Shown here: in pieces, positions 35,411 through 44,360 of the stretch
Numbering within the stretch: the first letter of the stretch is position 1
How the letters are laid out: the number at the start of each line of letters is the position of its first letter
Assembly: GCA_943788345.1 (NCBI GenBank)
Contig: CALSPX010000005.1
Span: forward strand, 62,001-126,000
Source of the DNA: Ascidiaceihabitans sp023955215
GTDB taxonomy: Bacteria > Pseudomonadota > Alphaproteobacteria > Rhodobacterales > Rhodobacteraceae
Direction of reading: 5' to 3'
Length of the DNA stretch: 64,000 nucleotides
The notes under the pieces: generated by a model
What the model was told of the DNA's origin: nothing
The model's input: only the letters and a program-made list of their open reading frames with translations
The model's database searches: none
Translations under genes and position numbers: made by a program

Positions 35411-35494
35411 AGACTGTTTCCTAAAAAAAGGCTTCAATTATTGGACAAAGGTCCCTTGCAACGTCTACTAACGAGCGATAGGGGCTGCAACGTT

Positions 35495-35821
35495 ATGCTA
35501 AGAATTCGTGCAAAATATCATTTGGGGCAAGTTGTCCGGCACAAGAAGCATCCCTTTCGGGGTGTGATATTTGACGTCGATCCTCAATTCGCAAATACGG
35601 ATGATTGGTACGAGGCTATTCCTGAGGAAAGCCGCCCGATCAAGGAACAACCGTACTATCACCTTTTGGCTGAAAACGACCAAAGCTACTATGTGGCTTA
35701 CGTGTCCGAACAGAACCTATTGGCTGATTATTCTGGCGAACCGGTGGATCACCCAGATATTCCCGACTTGTTTGGTCCGTTCCAAGACGGTACATATCCG
35801 CTGCATTTCCAAATGAACTAA
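35495..35821 (+). CDS. hspQ: Heat shock protein HspQ
   Basis: A 108-residue protein with the HspQ/YccV motifs: AKYHLGQVVRHKKHPFRGVIFDVDP, WYEAIPEESRPIKEQPYYHLLAEN, YVSEQNLLADYSGEPVDHPD. HspQ acts as a specificity factor that enhances Lon protease in enterobacteria and binds hemimethylated-DNA-related factors in older descriptions. ATG 35495 fits family length and has GGGG upstream. Convergent with the gamma-glutamyltransferase gene across a shared hairpin. Confidence 0.93.
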   Translation: MLRIRAKYHLGQVVRHKKHPFRGVIFDVDPQFANTDDWYEAIPEESRPIKEQPYYHLLAENDQSYYVAYVSEQNLLADYSGEPVDHPDIPDLFGPFQDGTYPLHFQMN

Positions 35822-35827
35822 GGTGTT

Positions 35828-35848
35828 CGGCGGGCCAATGGCCCACCG
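35828..35848. terminator. Shared hairpin between hspQ and ggt
   Basis: GGGCC-AAT-GGCCC (35832-35844), extended by CGG and CCG outside one mismatch. It lies between two convergent stops (35821 and 35854) and could serve both strands; T tracts are weak. Confidence 0.55.
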
Positions 35849-35853
35849 TTCGT

Positions 35854-37431
35854 TTAGTATCCTAATGCACAGCCATCTTTACGCGCATCACTGGCCCCCT
35901 CAAGCACGCCATCTTCGCGGATCAAAATCGCTTGGGCACCGCCGATTGCTGTGTCTGGAATGCTGACGTTGTGGCCTAAGTCACTTAGCTCTTGGCGCAC
36001 AGCATCTGAATAGCCGCGTTCGACCTTCATATTACCTGCATCGCTAAAGGCACGTGGCGCGTCGATTGCGGTTTGAGGGTCCATCCCGAAGTCGGTTAGA
36101 TTACTGGCAAAGCGCGCGTGACCATTGGGTTGATATGCACCCCCCATCACACCAAACGGCATGATCGGTTTGCCGTTCTGGCGGACCATTCCGGGAATGA
36201 TGGTGTGCATCGGACGTTTGCCGCCCTTCAGCTCATTCGCGTGACCCTCTTCAAGGGTAAAGCCAGCGCCGCGGTTCTGCATTAGTATGCCGAACTTCTC
36301 AGATGCTATGCCCGATCCGAAACCGTGGAAGATGGAATAGATCAATGAAACCGCCATGCCGTCGCGATCCACCACAGTGATGTAAATGGTATCCTTATGA
36401 ACGGATTCGGTTAGCGGTGCCGCAGCTTGCATCGCGCGTTTTGGATCAATCAACGCTGCCAACTTGGATGCGGTTTCTGCAGACAGCATATGGTCGACGC
36501 GCGTGGTGTGTTCTGGATCAGCCAAGAACCGATTGCGTGCGTCATAGGCCAGCTTGGAAGCCTCGGCCTCAATATGGGCACGTTGGGAGCCGAAGGGGTC
36601 CATCGCCGCAATGTCAAAGTGCGACAAGATATTTAGCATCAACAACGCCGTGGCACCTTGGCCGTTTGGTGGATGCTCAACCACTTCGATGTCTTTGTAA
36701 TCGCCACCGATAGGCCTTGTTTCATCACTGGCGGCATTTGCGAAATCTGCGACCGTGTGGACACCACCGGCTGCGGTAAGGCTCGACACCATGTCCTCTG
36801 CGATTTCACCTGTGTAAAACGCATCGCGACCATCTTTGGCGATACGGCGCAATACCTCTGCTTGACCCGGTGAGCGGAAAATTTGCCCAACTGTTGGCGC
36901 GATGCCATCAAACAAATACTTTTCGCGCGCAGAGCCTTGCAAAGTGCCCGCGTCATTGGCCCAGTCAAATGCGACGCGTGGTGCCACCGGAACGCCGGCA
37001 TCTGCGTAATGAATGGCAGGTGCCAAAATGCGATCAAGGCCCAGCTTGCCGACCTGTTCGGAAAGATTGCAAAACGCATCGATTGCGGTCGGCACGGTTA
37101 CGGCATGGGCGCTTTTCAAAGGGACAGTTGCTTGGCCCTCATTGCGCAAGGTTGCGCTGTCCAAAGCAACTGGTGCGCGGCCTGATCCGTTTATGGCATG
37201 AACTTCATCGCTGTCAGCAGGGGAATATAGGACGAAACAATCGCCACCGATCCCAGTCATCTGTGGCTCGCAGATGCCCAATAAGACGGCGCCTGCGATT
37301 GCGGCGTCCATCGCGTTGCCGCCTGCCTTTAGGATGTTAATTGCTTCTTGTGCAGCAAGGGGGTGCGACGTGGCACACATTCCATTGCTTGCAAAAACAG
37401 GGGACCGTCCGGGGAGTTGGAAATCACGCAT
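35854..37431 (-). CDS. Gamma-glutamyltransferase family protein
   Basis: A 525-residue Ntn-hydrolase. It has SNGMCATSHPLAAQEAINILKAGGNAMDAA, MTGIGGDCFVLY, and the autocleavage region DTIYITVVDRDGMAVSLIYS, where the Thr before VVD is the expected N-terminal nucleophile of the small subunit. The final part has the glycine-rich GVMGGAYQPNGH. Members cleave gamma-glutamyl amides such as glutathione or acylate amines. No signal peptide is evident, so it resembles the cytosolic GGT-like branch. ATG 37431 (MRDFQLPGRS) is preferred to the ORF start eight codons upstream. Confidence 0.9.
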   Translation of the reverse strand: MRDFQLPGRSPVFASNGMCATSHPLAAQEAINILKAGGNAMDAAIAGAVLLGICEPQMTGIGGDCFVLYSPADSDEVHAINGSGRAPVALDSATLRNEGQATVPLKSAHAVTVPTAIDAFCNLSEQVGKLGLDRILAPAIHYADAGVPVAPRVAFDWANDAGTLQGSAREKYLFDGIAPTVGQIFRSPGQAEVLRRIAKDGRDAFYTGEIAEDMVSSLTAAGGVHTVADFANAASDETRPIGGDYKDIEVVEHPPNGQGATALLMLNILSHFDIAAMDPFGSQRAHIEAEASKLAYDARNRFLADPEHTTRVDHMLSAETASKLAALIDPKRAMQAAAPLTESVHKDTIYITVVDRDGMAVSLIYSIFHGFGSGIASEKFGILMQNRGAGFTLEEGHANELKGGKRPMHTIIPGMVRQNGKPIMPFGVMGGAYQPNGHARFASNLTDFGMDPQTAIDAPRAFSDAGNMKVERGYSDAVRQELSDLGHNVSIPDTAIGGAQAILIREDGVLEGASDARKDGCALGY

Positions 37432-37540
37432 ATCGAAACCTTTGCCAATCATTTGATTAGCAACTTAGCGACGGTGAGGGGGAAGTCCACCAACAGTGGA
37501 AATAGGGGGGTAGTGCCTCGACGTAGCGAACTGGGTGGGG

Positions 37541-37609
37541 GCCGTGAATTCGCGACGCCGAGGGAAGCTTTATGCAGCTATAAGTAACCGTATGACCTCG
37601 ATTCACGGC
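37541..37609. repeat. Long-range inverted repeat, structured intergenic element
   Basis: GCCGTGAAT (37541-37549) pairs with ATTCACGGC (37601-37609), and CGAGG (37559-37563) with CCTCG (37596-37600) directly inside, making a 14-bp stem broken by one 9-nt bulge and closed by a 32-nt loop. It occupies most of the gap between ggt (divergent) and the anti-sigma gene. No ORF is present. Confidence 0.5.
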
Positions 37610-37667
37610 GTAATTGTGTTTCACCTGTGACCCTTTTGGGAAAAGTCGATTTTACCTTTTTATACCA

Positions 37668-38126
37668 CTAGGCACTTATTTTGACGCGAATGGGCAGATG
37701 GAATGCCAATGTGTTGATGCTGCCGGTGCGCTTGTATGTGATATTTTGGGCAAACATCTTTATTAGAAACCATCCAAACCCGCCCTCAGGCAAATCCGCA
37801 AACTGAACGTTGGTGTTGGGGGCGTTGCCAATTGGTGGTTCGCCATTTGGCATTGGTTCGCCTGTATCCGTTAACGCAATGTCCAATCCATTTCCCACCA
37901 AAGTGCATTGAACCCCAATAGGCCCTGGTTCTTGGGGGTTAGGGTACCCGTGTTCCACGATGTTATTCAGCACCTCAGCCAGTACCATCTTGATACTATC
38001 GGCATCCGCAGAGTCTAGTTGCAAAGGGGCCAAGCCATCCAACAGTTTGGCCAGTGCCTTGCGCGCCGCAAATACGCCGCTGGTCACGCTGAACGTTACG
38101 CAAAAGGATACGGGCTGTGAGGACAT
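37668..38126 (-). CDS. RsbW-like anti-sigma regulatory factor (ATP-binding)
   Basis: A 152-residue HATPase of the GHKL type: N box EVLNNIVEHGY, G1 box ALTDTGEPMP and a glycine lid EGGFGWFLIKMF. Proteins like this bind either a sigma factor or a STAS-domain partner and phosphorylate the latter on serine. It lies 19 bp downstream of a STAS-domain gene, the classical partner-switch pair. No sigma factor or PP2C phosphatase gene is adjacent, so the output is unknown. Confidence 0.88.
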   Translation of the reverse strand: MSSQPVSFCVTFSVTSGVFAARKALAKLLDGLAPLQLDSADADSIKMVLAEVLNNIVEHGYPNPQEPGPIGVQCTLVGNGLDIALTDTGEPMPNGEPPIGNAPNTNVQFADLPEGGFGWFLIKMFAQNITYKRTGSINTLAFHLPIRVKISA

Positions 38127-38145
38127 TAGAACAAACTCCTAAACA

Positions 38146-38493
38146 TCAAGCGGGGCGATTGCATAGTGCCTCCAATGCACCTTCCAAAGTCGCGAACAGA
38201 CTGAAAACGGTATCCATTCGGGTCAGGCGAAACACCTTATCAACGGTTGGCGTTAACCCTGCCAAAGCCAATGTTCGGTCTTGTCCCATATGCTTCATTG
38301 AGGCAACAATGGCCCCCAATCCGCTAGAGTCGATAAAGTTAACTGTACTCAAATCGAGGACCACAATTTTGGGCCCATCCAAAGTTTCAGCGCGCATCGC
38401 ATCTTTGAATTCGATTGCAACAGCTGCATCAATTCGGTCCTCATTCACAGACACGATCAGAACAGGGTCTACAGTTTTGGTCGATAATTCCAT
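38146..38493 (-). CDS. STAS-domain anti-sigma factor antagonist
   Basis: A 115-residue SpoIIAA/RsbV-like protein. The phosphorylatable serine is Ser57 in NFIDSSGLGAIV. In the unphosphorylated form such proteins sequester the anti-sigma kinase, here the product of the next gene. I chose ATG 38493 because AGG precedes it at normal spacing; a GTG three codons upstream also fits the frame. Confidence 0.9.
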   Translation of the reverse strand: MELSTKTVDPVLIVSVNEDRIDAAVAIEFKDAMRAETLDGPKIVVLDLSTVNFIDSSGLGAIVASMKHMGQDRTLALAGLTPTVDKVFRLTRMDTVFSLFATLEGALEALCNRPA

Positions 38494-38588
38494 TTTATGC
38501 ACCTATGATCGTCACCAACGCGGCCACAACTAAGCCTTAAGTCTTACCAACTCGTGTCCATGACACATAAAAATTCGGAGCACTTACT

Positions 38589-39761
38589 ATGAAAAATGTC
38601 GTTATTGCAGGTGCTGCGCGCACGCCAATGGGTGGGTTCCAAGGTGACTTTGCACCAATGACAGCCGCGCAATTGGGTGGTGCTGCTATCAAAGCGGCCC
38701 TTGCTGGAGCGCAAACTGATACGGTGGATGAGGTTCTGATGGGCTGTGTTTTGCCAGCGGGGCAGGGTCAAGCGCCTGCGCGCCAAGCTGGATTTGAGGG
38801 TGGTTTGGGCGAAGAGGTTCCTGCCACTACACTAAACAAGATGTGCGGGTCTGGTATGAAGGCTGCGATGATAGCCTATGACCAGATTGCGCTGGGCAAC
38901 ACGGACGTGATGATCGCGGGCGGCATGGAAAGCATGACAAACGCGCCGTACTTGCTAGAGAAAATGCGTGGCGGTGCGCGACTTGGGCATGGCAACGTCA
39001 TCGACCACATGTTCCTCGACGGTTTAGAGGACGCCTATGACAAAGGTCGCCTCATGGGCAGCTTTGCAGAGGATTGCGCCGAAGCTTTCCAATTCACCCG
39101 CGAGATCCAAGATGACTATGCGTTAGCGTCCCTATCACGCGCGATCAAAGCGCAGGGCAATGACGCCTTCGATCAAGAGATAGCACCGGTTGAGATGAAA
39201 AGCCGTAAAGGCATGGTGACCATCAGCATAGATGAACAACCTGCCAAAGCGCGCCCCGACAAAATCCCACAGTTGAAACCAGCGTTTCGTGAGGGTGGCA
39301 CTGTAACGGCTGCCAATTCATCTTCCATTTCTGATGGGGCTGCCGCATTGGTTCTGGCCGCGCAAGACGTCGCACAAGCCAAAGGTATGACCATTCGTGC
39401 GCACATTAAGGGGCACGCCAGCCACGCTCAGGCTCCCAGCCTGTTCACCACGGCCCCAGTACCAGCGGCGCAAAAACTGCTTGAGCAAATTGGCTGGTCC
39501 AAGGATGACGTGGACCTTTGGGAAGTGAACGAGGCCTTCGCCGTTGTCCCCCTTGCCTTCATGCACGAGATGGGGATCAGCCATGACATCGTCAACGTAA
39601 ATGGTGGCGCTTGTGCGCTGGGCCATCCTATTGGTGCATCTGGGGCGCGGATCATCGTGACCTTGCTAAACGCGCTGGAAAAACGTGGTCTTAAACGCGG
39701 TATCGCAGCAATTTGCATTGGTGGTGGCGAGGGTACTGCCATTGCGATTGAACGCCCTTAA
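38589..39761 (+). CDS. Acetyl-CoA C-acyltransferase (thiolase)
   Basis: A 390-residue thiolase with active-site Cys86 in LNKMCGSGMKA, His in GHPIGASGARI near residue 347, and the C-terminal catalytic Cys in AICIGGGEGTA near 377. Both synthetic (acetoacetyl-CoA formation) and degradative roles are possible; there is no adjacent reductase or PHB synthase, so I leave it general. Divergent from the STAS gene and followed after 24 bp by the fRMsr-like gene. Confidence 0.93.
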   Translation: MKNVVIAGAARTPMGGFQGDFAPMTAAQLGGAAIKAALAGAQTDTVDEVLMGCVLPAGQGQAPARQAGFEGGLGEEVPATTLNKMCGSGMKAAMIAYDQIALGNTDVMIAGGMESMTNAPYLLEKMRGGARLGHGNVIDHMFLDGLEDAYDKGRLMGSFAEDCAEAFQFTREIQDDYALASLSRAIKAQGNDAFDQEIAPVEMKSRKGMVTISIDEQPAKARPDKIPQLKPAFREGGTVTAANSSSISDGAAALVLAAQDVAQAKGMTIRAHIKGHASHAQAPSLFTTAPVPAAQKLLEQIGWSKDDVDLWEVNEAFAVVPLAFMHEMGISHDIVNVNGGACALGHPIGASGARIIVTLLNALEKRGLKRGIAAICIGGGEGTAIAIERP

Positions 39762-39785
39762 CCTGATCCAATGGAAAGTCAGACC

Positions 39786-40250
39786 ATGCAAGTTGATTAC
39801 AAGTCCCTTAGCCAATCCATCGCGTCTTTGGCTGAGGGCGAAACAGATGCCGTTGCGCTGATGGCGACGGTTGCCTGCGAAGTGCACCACAGTGACGACC
39901 GTTTTGATTGGACGGGGTTCTACCGCGTGACCGAACCCGAGTTGATGAAAATCGGCCCTTATCAGGGCGGGCACGGTTGTCTTGTGATTCCTTTTTCACG
40001 CGGAGTTTGTGGTGCAGCCGCACGCAGCCTTGAGGTTCAGCTGGTGGCAGACGTTGATGCGTTCCCTGGTCATATCGCCTGCGCCGGTTCAACACGGTCT
40101 GAGTTGGTTTTGCCCGTGGTGAATGGAAATGGGGTGTTATTGGGGGTGTTTGACCTTGATAGCGATCAACCTGATGCATTCATCCAAACAGATGCGGATG
40201 CGCTGACAGCCATATTGGCGGACACGTTTAGGTTGGCAAACGCACCTTAA
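39786..40250 (+). CDS. GAF-domain free methionine-R-sulfoxide reductase (MsrC/fRMsr)
   Basis: A 154-residue single GAF domain. The three cysteines of fRMsr enzymes are visible: Cys65 in GHGCLVIPF, Cys75 in RGVCGAAAR and Cys99 in HIACAGSTRSELV, and FDWTGFYRV matches the family opening. It reduces free methionine-R-sulfoxide. The ATG at 39786 is preferred since GGAAAG lies 10 bp upstream; an in-frame ATG at 39771 is possible. Probably cotranscribed with the thiolase. Confidence 0.87.
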   Translation: MQVDYKSLSQSIASLAEGETDAVALMATVACEVHHSDDRFDWTGFYRVTEPELMKIGPYQGGHGCLVIPFSRGVCGAAARSLEVQLVADVDAFPGHIACAGSTRSELVLPVVNGNGVLLGVFDLDSDQPDAFIQTDADALTAILADTFRLANAP

Positions 40251-40260
40251 ATTGGGCGCT

Positions 40261-40329
40261 CGTGAAGAAATTACTTGATTTTTCACGCAACTCAGCATCA
40301 CCGTGAAATTAAGTTGTGTAATTTCACGG
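40261..40329. promoter_or_regulatory. Two palindromic operators before the XRE-cupin regulator gene
   Basis: CCGTGAAATTA (40301-40311) and TAATTTCACGG (40319-40329) form a perfect 11-bp inverted repeat with a 7-bp spacer, ending 7 bp before the regulator ATG. A second, imperfect copy built on CGTGAA...TTCACG lies at 40261-40287. Their position suggests autoregulation by the XRE-cupin protein and control of the genes behind it. Confidence 0.72.
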
Positions 40330-40336
40330 GCCTTTC

Positions 40337-40909
40337 ATGCTGCAAACCGACCTTAGTAAACCTGAAACCCTAGGTGCTGACCTTAGGGCCTTGCGTAAAT
40401 CGCGGGGGCTTACGCTGTCGGACATGGCCGAAAGCTTGGGGCGTTCTGTGGGTTGGCTAAGTCAGGTTGAACGCGATCTGTCCGATCCGTCCATCAGTGA
40501 CCTGCGCGAAATCGCAGCGCTGTTGGGTGTTCCGATTTCAATGCTATTTCGTCACGCTGCTGCGCCAGCGCACGAGGCGGGTTACGTTGTGCGCCATGGT
40601 TCGCGTCGTCCAATGGGGTCGCATACCGCTGGCTTGGTCGAAGAACTATTGTCGCCCGATCTGACGGACGATTTCGAAATGGTGCATTCTACCTTTGAAC
40701 CCTTTAGCGAAATCGCTGAACCTGTGACACGTCCGACCCAAGAGGTGGGATACCTTATCTCCGGTAAATTGGACCTTGAGATTGCGGGCCAAATTTTCAA
40801 GATCAATCCAGGGGACAGCTTTCGCATCAAAGGCGAACCGCACCGTTGGATGAACCCCTATGATACCCCCGCCGTTGCGGTTTGGGTTATTGCCCCTCCG
40901 GTGTATTAA
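40337..40909 (+). CDS. XRE-family transcriptional regulator with C-terminal cupin domain
   Basis: A 190-residue regulator: helix-turn-helix (LRALRKSRGLTLSDMAESLGRSVGWLSQVERDLS, about 17-50) and a cupin sensor domain with PTQEVGYLISGKLDLEI and DSFRIKGEPHRWMNP. This architecture is typical of SutR/PuuR-type regulators of amine and amino-acid catabolism. The gene adjoins LysE with no spacing (stop 40909, ATG 40910), and operator palindromes lie immediately upstream. It probably responds to a metabolite of the downstream methyl-amine cluster; that is inference. Confidence 0.9.
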   Translation: MLQTDLSKPETLGADLRALRKSRGLTLSDMAESLGRSVGWLSQVERDLSDPSISDLREIAALLGVPISMLFRHAAAPAHEAGYVVRHGSRRPMGSHTAGLVEELLSPDLTDDFEMVHSTFEPFSEIAEPVTRPTQEVGYLISGKLDLEIAGQIFKINPGDSFRIKGEPHRWMNPYDTPAVAVWVIAPPVY

Positions 40910-41530
40910 ATGTCGTTTGAAAGTTGGATCATATTCGCTGTGTTTTGGGGGGTCTTTGTGATCACGCCAGGGCCAAATGCCGTGAACTGCATCAACAACG
41001 GTATGAACGTTGGGTTCCGTCGTGGACTTGTTGGCGTTGCAGCAATACTGACCCAAGCAACAATGTTCCTAGTTTTATCGGCGATGGGGATCACTGCACT
41101 GATTGCGGCCTCACCTGTGGCGTTCAATGTGGCCAAACTGATCGGCGCAGGCTTCTTGATTTTTATCGGGGTGCGCGGCTGGATCAATGCGCGCAATCCC
41201 GCACCTGAATTGCCCAAAGGCGCGGGGTCCATCTATAGCAACGCATTGGCGATTGCGGTGATCAATCCCAAATCTGTTGGTGGTTATCTGGCGGCCTTTT
41301 CACAGTTCGTTCAACCGGATGTACCGATCTGGGACCAGATGGGGCTAATCATGCCAACCGCACTCACACTGACGGCACTGTCCTACATGGGGTTCACGGC
41401 TATCGGTGCCGGCTTAGGACGCGCGGCGATGGGTGTTGTGTTTAACGTTTGGCTGCGCCGCGCCATGGGTGCGTGCTTCGTCATCTATGGCCTGCTCTTG
41501 GGCACGGCCAGCGCACCGGGGAGAGGTTGA
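40910..41530 (+). CDS. LysE family translocator
   Basis: A 206-residue membrane protein with six hydrophobic segments and the RhtB/LysE features TPGPNAVNCINNGMNVGFRRG near the N-terminus and NPKSVGGYLAAFSQF in the middle. LysE-type exporters expel amino acids or related amines. Its placement between a cupin regulator and dehydrogenases for N-methyl glycine derivatives suggests export of an amino acid or methylated amine formed by the pathway. Its stop overlaps the start of the GFA gene (TGATG). Confidence 0.9.
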   Translation: MSFESWIIFAVFWGVFVITPGPNAVNCINNGMNVGFRRGLVGVAAILTQATMFLVLSAMGITALIAASPVAFNVAKLIGAGFLIFIGVRGWINARNPAPELPKGAGSIYSNALAIAVINPKSVGGYLAAFSQFVQPDVPIWDQMGLIMPTALTLTALSYMGFTAIGAGLGRAAMGVVFNVWLRRAMGACFVIYGLLLGTASAPGRG

Positions 41531-41904
41531 TGCTGACAGGAAGCTGCAACTGCAAAGGCGTGACCTTTACCGTCAAAGATGGCGGTCAAAGCGTATCAGC
41601 CTGTCACTGCACGCAGTGTCGCAAACAGTCAGGCCATCACTGGGCCTCTGGGTATGGCGATATGGAGAGCTTTGATATTACAGGCGACGTGCGTTGGTTT
41701 GCCGCCTCTGAAACGGCCAAGCGTGGGTTCTGCCCGACCTGCGGCTGTTTCTTATTTTGGAAAGCGCATGCCGAGGAGGGCATGAGTTTTTCTTTGGGAG
41801 TAATCGATGGGCCCACAGGGCTCGAACTTCAAAAACACATCTTTGTCGCGGACAAAGGTGATTACTATAAAATCGCGGACAACGTGCCGCAAAGGGAGCA
41901 ATAG
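41530..41904 (+). CDS. GFA (glutathione-dependent formaldehyde-activating) family zinc protein
   Basis: A 124-residue GFA/CENP-V domain protein. The zinc-ligand cysteines are all visible: Cys6 and Cys8 in GSCNCKG, Cys25, Cys27 and Cys30 in SACHCTQCRKQ, and Cys68, Cys71 and Cys73 in GFCPTCGC. The founding enzyme condenses formaldehyde with glutathione, though many members have unproven roles. Beside two oxidative demethylases, which can release formaldehyde when folate is limiting, a detoxification role is sensible. Two bases separate it from the next gene. Confidence 0.9.
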   Translation: MLTGSCNCKGVTFTVKDGGQSVSACHCTQCRKQSGHHWASGYGDMESFDITGDVRWFAASETAKRGFCPTCGCFLFWKAHAEEGMSFSLGVIDGPTGLELQKHIFVADKGDYYKIADNVPQREQ

Positions 41905-41906
41905 AC

Positions 41907-44360
41907 ATGAGTGAATTTCCAACAACGGCCCGTGTGGTTGTCATCGGTGGCGGTGTAGTCGGTACATCGACACTCTATCACCTAGCTAAAGCTGGCTACA
42001 AAGATTGTGTGCTGGTTGAAAAGAACGAGCTGACCGCCGGTTCCACGTGGCACGCGGCAGGCAATGTTCCTAACTTTGCGGGGTCTTGGGCCGTGATGAA
42101 CATGCAGCGGTATTCGGCTGCGATGTATCGTTCGTTGGGCGAAGATGTTGGATATCCGATGAACTACCACGTGACTGGCGCGATCCGCTTGGCCCACTCG
42201 AAAGAGCGGATGCAAGAATTCGAACGCGTTGCAGGTATGGGCCGTTATCAGGGTCTACAAATGGACATTTGCACACCCGCGGAATTGAAAGAGCTGAACC
42301 CGTTCATGGAAACCCATGATCTGGCGGGTGGTCTTTGGGATCCGTTGGACGGTGATATCGATCCCGCACAGTTGACCCAAGCACTGGCAAAAGGTGCCCG
42401 TGACGCAGGTGGCCGTATCGAACGTTTCTGTTCCGTTGTTGGCATTGAACGCGATGGCGACGAGTGGATCGTGAAAACCGAGAAGGGCGATATCCGCTGC
42501 GAGAAAGTTGTGAACTGTGGCGGCTATTATGCACAGCGCATTGGTGAGATGTTCAAACCTTGGGGCGGACGCACGGTTCCAATGGTTGTTATGTCCCACC
42601 AGTATTTCCTGACAGAGCCAATCGCAGAGCTTGAAGCGTGGACCAAAGAAAAGGGCCACAAGATGCCCATGATCCGTGACGTGGATATTTCATACTACTT
42701 ACGTCAGGACAAAAATGGCCTGAACCTTGGTCCATATGAACGCAATTGTAAGGCGCACTGGGTCACCCCTCAGGATCCAATGCCAGAAGACTTCAGCTTC
42801 CAACTGTACCCCGATGATCTGGACCGTCTTGAGTTCTACATCGAGGACGCGATGGAACGTTTGCCAGCCCTTGGTACCGCTGGTATCGGCCGTAACATCA
42901 ACGGTCCCATTCCCTATGCGCCGGACGGTCTGCCAATGGTTGGTCCTATGCCGGGTGTTCCCAATGCATTCGAGGCACATTCATTCACCTTTGGTATCGC
43001 CCAAGGTGGTGGCGCGGGTAAGGTCATGGCGGAATGGATTATGCACGGCGAAACTGAATTGGACATGTGGGCCATCGATCCACGTCGTTACACAGATTAC
43101 GCCGATCACGACTACTGCCTATCCAAGGCGTTGGAAACTTATGGCCACGAATACGCCATGCACTTCCCACACCACGAATGGCCAGCAGGGCGCGACAAAA
43201 AGCTATCGCCAAACCACGCCAAGCTGTTGGCATCGGGCGCACAGATGGGGGCCTATAACGGTTGGGAACGTGCCAACTGGTTCGCCCAAGATGGCGATGA
43301 CACATCCGAGGCCGCAACCGAAACATGGTCGCGCGAAGGGCCGTGGGTCAAACGGGTTGAGGAGGAAGTCGAGGCCTGCACAAACGCAACAGGTGTCCTC
43401 GATATGCCAGGCTTCTCGCGCTACACGCTTTCTGGCGCAGGTGCGGCGGAATGGCTACGTGGTCAAATCGCGGGTGCCTTGCCAAAAGCGGGCCGCATGA
43501 ACCTTGGCTATTTCACAGACAGCCGTGGACGCATCGTGACAGAGGTGACAATCATCCGTTGGGGCGAAGACGACTTCTGGATCATGACAGCAGCCGTGGC
43601 ACAGTGGCATGACCTTGAGTTCTTGCAATCACGCTTGCCAACCGATGGCTCGCTTACGATGACAGACATCACCAAAGAGTGGTCAACAGCATTGGTCACA
43701 GGCGCACAGTCACGCGATCTGTTGTCTGGCATCGTTGAAGGTGCGGACCTGACAAAAGGGTGGCTCACGTTGCAAGACGCGACCATCGCTGGCGTGCCGT
43801 GTAAACTGATGCGTATCTCGTTCTGTGGCGAGCTGGGTTGGGAAGTGCATACGTCCTTTGAGGACAGCAAAGCCGCCTATGAGGCGATCCGCGATGCAGG
43901 TGCCAAACCATTCGGCATGTATGCGTTGAACTCAATGCGGATCGAAAAAGGGTACCGCACTTGGAAGGGTGATCTGTCCACAGATTACACATTGCTAGAG
44001 GGCGGCATGGAACGCTTTATCCGCTTTGACAAACCCCAAGACTTTATCGGCAAAGCTGCTTTGCTGGCTGAGAAAGATGCGGGCGTGAAGAAGATGTTTG
44101 TGACCATGACTGTAGACGCACCGTTCGCCGATGCACCTTACATGTCGACGATTTGGAATGGTGATGAAGTGGTCGGTGAAACGACATCTGGCGACTGGGG
44201 GTTTCGTGTGAACAAATCCATCGCGCTGGGCGTTGTTAAGGCGGAACTGGCAGCCCCGGGAACCGAGCTTGAGGTCGAAATCTTTGGCGCCCGTTGCAAG
44301 GCTGTTGTGCACGCCGATCAACCACTATGGGATCCAGAAAACGATCGCATCCGCGCATGA
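41907..44360 (+). CDS. Dimethylglycine/sarcosine dehydrogenase-like flavoprotein (FAD + GcvT), paralogue 1
   Basis: An 817-residue two-part enzyme. The N-terminal DAO domain has the FAD motif VVIGGGVVGTSTLYHL (GGGVVG at 14-19) and GSTWHAAG, whose His49 is the expected covalent FAD ligand. The second half is a GcvT-like folate-binding domain with DMPGFSRYTLSGAGAAEWL, LGYFTDSRGRIVTE and GELGWEVHTSF. Related enzymes oxidise N-methyl groups of dimethylglycine or sarcosine and pass the carbon to tetrahydrofolate. After WHAAG it reads NVPNFAG rather than the usual GL, so its substrate may differ from that of the second copy at 47289. Confidence 0.9.
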   Translation: MSEFPTTARVVVIGGGVVGTSTLYHLAKAGYKDCVLVEKNELTAGSTWHAAGNVPNFAGSWAVMNMQRYSAAMYRSLGEDVGYPMNYHVTGAIRLAHSKERMQEFERVAGMGRYQGLQMDICTPAELKELNPFMETHDLAGGLWDPLDGDIDPAQLTQALAKGARDAGGRIERFCSVVGIERDGDEWIVKTEKGDIRCEKVVNCGGYYAQRIGEMFKPWGGRTVPMVVMSHQYFLTEPIAELEAWTKEKGHKMPMIRDVDISYYLRQDKNGLNLGPYERNCKAHWVTPQDPMPEDFSFQLYPDDLDRLEFYIEDAMERLPALGTAGIGRNINGPIPYAPDGLPMVGPMPGVPNAFEAHSFTFGIAQGGGAGKVMAEWIMHGETELDMWAIDPRRYTDYADHDYCLSKALETYGHEYAMHFPHHEWPAGRDKKLSPNHAKLLASGAQMGAYNGWERANWFAQDGDDTSEAATETWSREGPWVKRVEEEVEACTNATGVLDMPGFSRYTLSGAGAAEWLRGQIAGALPKAGRMNLGYFTDSRGRIVTEVTIIRWGEDDFWIMTAAVAQWHDLEFLQSRLPTDGSLTMTDITKEWSTALVTGAQSRDLLSGIVEGADLTKGWLTLQDATIAGVPCKLMRISFCGELGWEVHTSFEDSKAAYEAIRDAGAKPFGMYALNSMRIEKGYRTWKGDLSTDYTLLEGGMERFIRFDKPQDFIGKAALLAEKDAGVKKMFVTMTVDAPFADAPYMSTIWNGDEVVGETTSGDWGFRVNKSIALGVVKAELAAPGTELEVEIFGARCKAVVHADQPLWDPENDRIRA

